In this document: positions 22,728 to 27,208 of the stretch, in pieces | How positions within the stretch are numbered: the stretch's first letter is position 1 | Layout of the letters: the number at the start of each line of letters is the position of its first letter | Assembly (NCBI GenBank): GCA_003133205.1 | Contig: PKWK01000152.1 | Coordinates: forward strand, 1 to 27,208 | Reading direction: 5' to 3' | Length of the DNA: 27,208 bases | Origin: Granulicella sp. | GTDB taxonomy: Bacteria > Acidobacteriota > Terriglobia > Terriglobales > Acidobacteriaceae | The notes under the pieces: model-generated | What the model was told of the DNA's origin: nothing | The model's database searches: none | What the model saw: the letters and a program-made list of their open reading frames with translations, nothing else | Made by a program: the position numbers and the translations under genes

Positions 22728-22783
22728 GGGCTGAAGCCCGGACCTATCTCAGAAACAAAGGCGAATACAGGTACCCGGGTTAG
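22728..22783. repeat. 56-bp direct repeat, copy B
   Basis: Second copy of the repeat at 22648-22703. Its last four bases overlap the stop codon (22780-22782) of the minus-strand PEBP gene, so the element abuts or has replaced the end of that gene. The 463-nt stretch 22317-22779 holds these repeats, the operator-like sites and the terminator, and no gene that I can support. Confidence 0.9.
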
Positions 22784-23391
22784 GGGGTGCCCCTTTGGTA
22801 GAGGCCTACGTATTGGGTTTGGGCCAGGAGGTGGGGCTTGATGGCGGCTTCGAGTTCGGCCTTGGTGGCGCCGGGCTTGAGGTCGAGGCGGGCGTCCAGG
22901 GCGTAGAGCTTGAAGAAGTAGCGGTGGGGCTTGCCGGGAGCTGGGCAGGGGCCGCCGTAGCCGATGCGCTTGAAGTCGTTGAGGCCCTGGCGGGCGGCGT
23001 TGTCGAGCAACGGGACCCTGGGGGTGTCCGAGGGCAGGACCGTAGCTTTGGGCGGGATGTTCCAGATGAGCCAGTGGGTCCAGATGCCGACGGACGCGTC
23101 GGGATCGTCGACGATGAGGGCGAGGGATTGGGTTGCGGCGGGGGCTTCGGACCAGGCGAGGTCGGGGGAGACGTCGGCGTCGTCGCAGGTGTAGTGGCGA
23201 GGGATCTCGCCGCCGTTGGGGAATGCAGGTGAGGTGAGAGTGAAGGACATGGGGTTCCCTTCTTTGAAGTTGTACAGGTACTCCGGGTGGGGAGTGGGGG
23301 CGTGGCTCCGGGAGCATGAGCGCAGGTAGACGAATGGGATGAGCAGCACTGCGACTGCTAGGATCAGGGGTGTTGGTCGACGCGTGCGCAT
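22780..23391 (-). CDS. YbhB/YbcL family (PEBP-like) protein
   Basis: A 203-aa protein with an N-terminal hydrophobic segment (LILAVAVLLIPFVYL) ending in RSC, perhaps a poor lipobox, and a phosphatidylethanolamine-binding-protein domain from about residue 48: MSFTLTSPAFPNGGEIPRHY, SPDLAWSEAPAATQSLALIV, DDPDA, WTHWLIWNIPP, GYGGPCPAPGKPHRYFFKLYALD. These are the ligand-site motifs of the bacterial YbhB/YbcL subfamily. Two starts are possible: ATG 23391 (anchored or exported form) and an internal ATG at 23250 with GAAGGG upstream (cytosolic form, 156 aa, the usual family length). The function of bacterial PEBPs is not settled. Confidence 0.88.
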   Translation of the reverse strand: MRTRRPTPLILAVAVLLIPFVYLRSCSRSHAPTPHPEYLYNFKEGNPMSFTLTSPAFPNGGEIPRHYTCDDADVSPDLAWSEAPAATQSLALIVDDPDASVGIWTHWLIWNIPPKATVLPSDTPRVPLLDNAARQGLNDFKRIGYGGPCPAPGKPHRYFFKLYALDARLDLKPGATKAELEAAIKPHLLAQTQYVGLYQRGTP

Positions 23392-23464
23392 GGTGCGACC
23401 CCGGCGGGGAGAATGGTACCACCGTCGGAGTTGGCTTTAGCTGGCCTTGCGGCTTTTGCGATTG

Positions 23465-23728
23465 TTATGGGCGGGGGTTCTGGGTCTGGCGGCGCTCGGC
23501 GAGGACCTTCAGGAGTTGGTCGCCGGGGATGCCTTCGCCGCGATCGATCTGGGCCATGCTTTCTTCGAGCCGCGCGTTGAGGGCGGACTTGCTGATCTGA
23601 AGCCATTCCTGCTCGGCCTCAAGGAGGTCGAGGGCCTGGGCGATGACCTCGGCGGGGGAGCCGTAGTGGCCGCGGTCGAGTTCGCGCTGGATGCGCTGTT
23701 CGGTTGCGGGATCGAGGGTGATCGCCAT
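23465..23728 (-). CDS. orphan ParD-like antitoxin
   Basis: An 87-aa protein. Residues 1-30 (MAITLDPATEQRIQRELDRG, then HYGSPAEVIA) match the ribbon-helix-helix N-terminus of ParD-type antitoxins; the rest is the usual toxin-binding tail with helix EEWLQISKSALNARLEES-like content and IDRGEGIPGDQLL. ParD normally binds DNA and its ParE toxin. No ParE-like gene stands next to it: the downstream 73 nt lead to the PEBP gene and the upstream region is a repeat patch. The start at 23728 has TATACT six nt upstream and only a distant GAGG. Confidence 0.85.
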   Translation of the reverse strand: MAITLDPATEQRIQRELDRGHYGSPAEVIAQALDLLEAEQEWLQISKSALNARLEESMAQIDRGEGIPGDQLLKVLAERRQTQNPRP

Positions 23729-23734
23729 GGGGGA

Positions 23735-23740
23735 AGTATA
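23735..23740 (-). promoter_or_regulatory. candidate -10 box (TATACT) for the ParD-like gene
   Basis: TATACT on the minus strand ends six nt before the ATG at 23728. No -35 match is seen. Together with similar sites at thiE, the HIT gene and the amidohydrolase it suggests leaderless transcription. Confidence 0.4.
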
Positions 23741-23801
23741 CCTCTGGGGCGGCTGCGGTCGGGATAGATTGGCGGGAGCGGTTCGCTTCGCGAATTCCCA
23801 C

Positions 23802-23822
23802 TCATGCGATGAGACCGCATGA
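23802..23822. repeat. inverted repeat in the repeat patch
   Basis: TCATGCG, a seven-base centre, then CGCATGA. It is the left part of a 150-bp patch (about 23761-23912) rich in GGGTGGGCCACCC- and GGGGCACCC-type sequences and with no gene. Confidence 0.6.
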
Positions 23823-23878
23823 ATGGGGCACCCAAGATGGTTTTGTGGGTGGGCCACCCGCCGGCTCGCTCTAGTGGG

Positions 23879-23910
23879 TGCCCCACACCTCAGAAGCGAG
23901 ATGTGGGGCA
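23879..23910. repeat. REP-like hairpin with AGAAGC loop
   Basis: Arms TGCCCCACA and TGTGGGGCA (nine bases, perfect), then a C/A mismatch, then CTC/GAG, around the loop AGAAGC (23892-23897). The same loop and C/A mismatch occur in a hairpin inside der at 25943-25974, so both look like one repeat family. It stands 13 nt after the stop of the MazG-like gene and may also serve as its terminator, without a T-run. Confidence 0.75.
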
Positions 23911-23922
23911 TCCGTCAATTCC

Positions 23923-25425
23923 CTAAGTCCCTGATTGGTCCTTGATCAAACCGACGATGACTCCGGTCCCTAGTTTGATTCCTACGTCGGTCGCCCAGTT
24001 TCCGATTGTGGACAAGGCCTTCAGCAACCTAGGACCGTTCTTGGTCCTTGAAGCTGACTCAGCCTCGTCGAGGGCCGCCAGAGCTTTCTTACGCTCATCG
24101 CTGGGAACCCCCACTTCCAACTGGCCCCTCAATACTTCTAACTCTTTCGTGACAACCGCTAGATCTGTCTTCGAAGCCAACCTGTCCCATGCGGTGTTAA
24201 ACCTTGACTCGGCCGCTGCGTCCGCACCCTGAACCAAGGTCGCGGAATTCACAATCTTGTTCCCCATGACAAGTTCATTGATAACTAAACCTCCAAGTTT
24301 GTCAGTGAAGGAGGAATCCGGTCCTTGTAATATCTCCCCAAGTACCCCGCTATCTTCTCTTAGCACTTGCCTGATCAATTCTAATGTTTCGTCCGACACT
24401 TGGGTATGTTTGCGGCTGCCCGCAAATGTAGCCGAGTCCGCTGTCTTGATCGCTGCACTTCTCAGTCGTTCTGCAACCGGAGCGTCATCGACTTTTGCGG
24501 CAAGTTTTAGGCAGAACATTACCAGTGCGCGGTTTGCTTCGCCTCGGTCAAATGGAAACTTCGTAGCGAGCCCCGTGTACCCACCGAGGCTGTCAAGCAC
24601 TCGATCCGCGATCGCACTAGATTCAGCACGGAAGACTTCGAATGATGGCACGAAGAGCTTACCCATGTCTCGAATATCTAATTCCTTTGCCATCCTTCCG
24701 ACGGTCGCCTCTGGCACGAGGGGACAGACACAAACCGGATAGCCACATTGAACGCATAAGCCAGGAAAACGGTTTAGGAATTCGGTTTCGAAGTCAAATG
24801 CCGGTTGGTCGTTCTGCTCACGTTGAAGGCTGTATTCGTTTGCTAAACCCATTAAGTAAGAGAAAACGTCTGCGGCTTCACCTGCAAAAAACTTCGGGAA
24901 CCGATCGAACACTCTAACTGCTTCAGCAAGTTCGCCAAGCTCTTCAAAGAGCCCGACGACACTCTTAGAAGTATCGTCAGGGGTTCTCGGATAAATCCTG
25001 TTGAACATGTCCTGCCAATCTCGCAAGCCATATGGCCGGTGATCAGAATTTTGGACATATTTTCTCTCAAGTGCATCGTGGTCAACTGTTCTACTCGTGC
25101 CTTTAACGGCTTTGCACTTCGCATCGACATGAGGGCATTCCCTGCAGTAAGGGCATGCATTGGGGAATTTCCGAAAGACGAGTTCTTCGACACTAGCGAC
25201 CCTGAACTTCGCAAGTAAGGGGAAGTACCAACCCAACGCCTTGCAAAGTGCATCCTCGAAGGTTACGTTCTCCCGCTTCTTCTTCCGAGTGTGGATGGTG
25301 AGAAGACCACACACTTCGACAAAATGCGCGAAGGTAGCGCTCGCAGGCCGATGGGCATTCTGCTCGCTGTAAATGTGTGTTGTCATCTTGTAAAGTTCAT
25401 CGAGGCGAAACTTGCTGGCTACCAT
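23923..25425 (-). CDS. tandem MazG-like nucleotide pyrophosphohydrolase with unknown C-terminal region
   Basis: A 500-aa protein. Residues 158-200 carry the MazG all-alpha NTP pyrophosphatase pattern: EELGELAEA with E162 and E165, then GEAAD with E183 and D186, the metal-binding ExxE...ExxD. A Cys cluster follows (C224, C227, C232, C234). Residues 32-88 share the same helical layout (FVEVCGLL, FEDALCKALGWYFPLLAKF, ELVFRKFP) but lack the acidic residues, and are also followed by a Cys cluster (C91, C94, C97, C104). So an inactive and an active module seem to be joined. Residues 240-500 are unrecognised: helical, ending in an amphipathic segment LSTIGNWATDVGIKLGTGVI. The start at 25425 has GAGG nine nt upstream; another ATG is at 25452. 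GC content is visibly lower than in neighbours. MazG enzymes hydrolyse NTPs; a stress or defence role here is inference. Confidence 0.8.
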   Translation of the reverse strand: MVASKFRLDELYKMTTHIYSEQNAHRPASATFAHFVEVCGLLTIHTRKKKRENVTFEDALCKALGWYFPLLAKFRVASVEELVFRKFPNACPYCRECPHVDAKCKAVKGTSRTVDHDALERKYVQNSDHRPYGLRDWQDMFNRIYPRTPDDTSKSVVGLFEELGELAEAVRVFDRFPKFFAGEAADVFSYLMGLANEYSLQREQNDQPAFDFETEFLNRFPGLCVQCGYPVCVCPLVPEATVGRMAKELDIRDMGKLFVPSFEVFRAESSAIADRVLDSLGGYTGLATKFPFDRGEANRALVMFCLKLAAKVDDAPVAERLRSAAIKTADSATFAGSRKHTQVSDETLELIRQVLREDSGVLGEILQGPDSSFTDKLGGLVINELVMGNKIVNSATLVQGADAAAESRFNTAWDRLASKTDLAVVTKELEVLRGQLEVGVPSDERKKALAALDEAESASRTKNGPRLLKALSTIGNWATDVGIKLGTGVIVGLIKDQSGT

Positions 25426-25514
25426 GGCTTGATTCCTCAGTTCATTTCCCATCTTTGTGCGAGCAAGATGCGATCGATCAACAACCTCTCACGGATACGC
25501 GCGACGAGGAAGTA

Positions 25515-27208
25515 TCATTCTTCGGTTTTCTTTTTGTTGCGGGGGCGGACTTTGAACCAGATGGGGGCGCCTATGAAGCCGAAGGCGGCGCGGATCTGGT
25601 TGGCGAGGAAGCGCTCGAAGGCGAAGTGGAGTTTGACGTCCTTGTCGGTGAAGAGAACGAAGGTGGGTGGGGCGACGGCGGCCTGGGTCATGTAATAGAT
25701 GCGGACGCGGCGGTTCATGGGGACGGACGCCTTCTGGAAGTCGACCTTCTCGAGGAAGCGGTTCATCTGGCCGGTGGTGACGCGCTTGCGGCGCTCGCGG
25801 GAGACGAGTTCGATCTTCTTGAAGAGCGCTTCGATTCCCTTGCCCGAGGCGGCGGAGATGAAGACGAGCGGGGCGTAGTCGAGGTACTTGAGCTTGTCGC
25901 GGACTTGCTGCTCGTAGAGGTTCTGATCCACCTTTGGAGCAACCCACCCTTCGCCAGAAGCGGCGAAGGATGGGCCACCCGAATTCGTGGCCGAGGCGCC
26001 CGAGCCTTTGTTACCCGGGCGTTTGAGGTTGGCGGGTTCGGGGACGCGGGACTGGTGGTGGCCGGGGGCGGGGTGGCTGGTGTTGGGATTGCTGTTGGTC
26101 TGGGGATTGTTGGTGGCGGGGTGGGTGACGAGGTCCCACTTGTTGACGACGATGATGACGGAGCGGCCGGACTCGTGGGCGTAGCCGCCGATGTTGGCGT
26201 CGAGGGCGGCAACTCCTTCGGTGGCGTCGAGGACGAGGAGGGAGACGTCGGCGGCTTCGAGGTGCTTGCGGGCCATAATTACCGACAGCTTCTCGGCCAT
26301 GAGGTGGGTCTTGCCCTTGCGACGGATGCCGGCGGTGTCGACGAAACGGAAGTCGTGGTTGGCGCGGGTGACGACTTCGTCGACAGCATCCCGAGTCGTC
26401 CCGGCTATCGGGCTGACGATGGCTCGGTTGGTGCCGGTGAGGGCGTTGAGGAGCGTGGATTTGCCTACGTTGGGGCGGCCGATGATGGCGATTTTGGTTT
26501 CGCGCTCGAGGAAGGATCCGTGGGAGCGGAGGCGGCGGGGGCGGTCGGGATCGTCGGGAGAAGGAGCGTATCCCTCCGCTTCGCTGCGGGATGACAACAA
26601 AGGGGTGCTGCCGGGTGACGGTGCGATGTCGGCGGCGGGATCGGGAGCGCAGTCGGGGCCGGTTTCGTCTTCGTCCATCTCGTCTTCGGCGGTGAGCATG
26701 ACGGCGGGGGGGACGACTTCGGCGGCGGGTTCGGGAAGGGCGGCGAAGACTTCGTCGAGGAGGTCGCCGATGCCGGAGCCGTGCTCGGCGGAGATGGCGA
26801 GGACGTTGGCGAAGCCGAGGCGGCGGAAGTTTTCGGCCTGGGGCTGGAGGGCTTCGGTGTCCATCTTGTTGACGGCGAGGAAGATGGGCTTGCCGCCGCG
26901 GAGGAGGAGGCGGGCGAGTTCGAGGTCGGGAGAGGCGAGTTCGGTGCGGCCGTCGACGACCATGATGATGGCGTTGGCTTCGGCGAGGGCGGTTTGCGCC
27001 TGGCGGAAGATTTCGGCGGGGATGAGGGCGATGTCGTCGGGGACGATGCCTCCGGTGTCGACGATGCGCGCGTCGGTTCCCATCCACTCGATTTCGCCGT
27101 AGATGCGGTCGCGGGTGATGCCGGGCTCGTCGCCGACGATGGAGCGGCGAGAGCCGGTGAGGCGATTGAAGAGCGTGGACTTGCCGACGTTGGGGCGGCC
27201 GCAGATGG
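25515..27208 (-). CDS. der: ribosome-assembly GTPase Der (EngA), N-terminus cut by window edge
   Basis: A double GTPase needed for 50S subunit assembly. The first G domain is visible from its P-loop (GRPNVGKSTLFN, coded by about 27166-27203) through DTGG and NKMD; only the first few residues are missing. The second G domain has GRPNVGKST, DTAG and NKWD, followed by the C-terminal KH-like domain ending near FKVRPRNKKKTEE. Two extra stretches are unusual: a 74-residue acidic/Pro linker between the G domains (nt 26508-26729), and 68 residues directly after NKWD (nt 25920-26123), where other Der proteins have about 15. Both contain repeat-like DNA. The MazG-like gene follows after 89 nt. Confidence 0.95.
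   Translation of the reverse strand, partial: ICGRPNVGKSTLFNRLTGSRRSIVGDEPGITRDRIYGEIEWMGTDARIVDTGGIVPDDIALIPAEIFRQAQTALAEANAIIMVVDGRTELASPDLELARLLLRGGKPIFLAVNKMDTEALQPQAENFRRLGFANVLAISAEHGSGIGDLLDEVFAALPEPAAEVVPPAVMLTAEDEMDEDETGPDCAPDPAADIAPSPGSTPLLSSRSEAEGYAPSPDDPDRPRRLRSHGSFLERETKIAIIGRPNVGKSTLLNALTGTNRAIVSPIAGTTRDAVDEVVTRANHDFRFVDTAGIRRKGKTHLMAEKLSVIMARKHLEAADVSLLVLDATEGVAALDANIGGYAHESGRSVIIVVNKWDLVTHPATNNPQTNSNPNTSHPAPGHHQSRVPEPANLKRPGNKGSGASATNSGGPSFAASGEGWVAPKVDQNLYEQQVRDKLKYLDYAPLVFISAASGKGIEALFKKIELVSRERRKRVTTGQMNRFLEKVDFQKASVPMNRRVRIYYMTQAAVAPPTFVLFTDKDVKLHFAFERFLANQIRAAFGFIGAPIWFKVRPRNKKKTEE
25943..25974. repeat. REP-like hairpin inside der
   Basis: CCCA-c-CCTTCGCC, loop AGAAGC, GGCGAAGG-a-TGGG. 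The inner eight bases pair perfectly, and the C/A mismatch and loop match those of the hairpin at 23879-23910. It lies in frame in the insertion after NKWD and is translated as GPSFAASGEGW on the minus strand. Confidence 0.8.
26568..26602. repeat. second repeat-like palindrome inside der
   Basis: The plus strand reads ATCCCTCCGCTTCGCTGCGG then GATGACAAC. ATCCC and GGGAT pair, with partial pairing between. CGCTTCGCTGCGGGATGAC-type sequences are frequent intergenic repeats in several bacterial genomes (recollection). Here it is in frame in the linker between the two G domains, translated as LLSSRSEAEGYA. Confidence 0.55.

Noticed and set aside
25377..26594. 405-codon open frame on the plus strand
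   Set aside because: Antisense of der and of the start of the MazG-like gene; Gly/Val/Glu-rich shadow protein.

Overview
The window looks like a chromosomal segment of a high-GC member of the Acidobacteriota, probably near the Granulicella/Edaphobacter/Terriglobus group. This is an inference from protein character, from remnants of plant-polysaccharide degradation genes, and from abundant short palindromic and tandem intergenic repeats. No 16S rRNA or other decisive marker is present. Most genes are housekeeping or core metabolic; the accessory material is concentrated at about 19.5-25.5 kb.

Layout. 1-2.6 kb: the 5' end of a tRNA-Leu (minus), an orphan histidine-kinase dimerisation-like protein, a response regulator with a histone-H1-like tail, a D-2-hydroxyacid dehydrogenase and a poly-acidic protein. 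2.8-4.7 kb: the yceD-rpmF-plsX operon (minus). 4.9-8.5 kb: a small membrane protein, thiE, then sthA followed at once by a ROK-family gene. 8.5-11.7 kb: mutM and a secreted amidohydrolase (minus), and a secreted YVTN beta-propeller whose signal peptide seems to be broken by one base. 11.7-15.3 kb: a conserved hypothetical, purA, a small membrane protein, an ABM-like protein, a secreted DUF4440-like protein and a 103-aa unknown. 15.4-18.5 kb: a HIT hydrolase and rpsA with a clear promoter and terminator. 18.6-21.1 kb: a seven-helix membrane protein, a 56-aa secreted peptide with its own promoter, a tandem-repeat patch and a phosphoribosyltransferase. 21.1-23.9 kb: an internally deleted PL4 rhamnogalacturonan lyase remnant, divergent from a secreted lectin-fold protein; a region with three palindromic operators and a strong terminator; a direct repeat; a PEBP protein and an orphan ParD-like antitoxin. 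23.9-27.2 kb: a lower-GC gene for a tandem MazG-like protein, then der (5' truncated by the window edge).

Most notable points: (i) the 500-aa protein at 23923-25425 reads as two MazG-like modules, each followed by a Cys cluster, the first lacking the catalytic acidic residues and the second keeping them, plus a 260-residue C-terminal region of unknown function; this is the best candidate for an undescribed system. (ii) Repeat-derived sequence appears in frame inside der, and low-complexity sequence inside mutM. (iii) Several SD-less start codons lie 6-9 nt after a -10-like hexamer, suggesting leaderless mRNAs. (iv) There is a possible short regulated RNA at about 22.42-22.48 kb.
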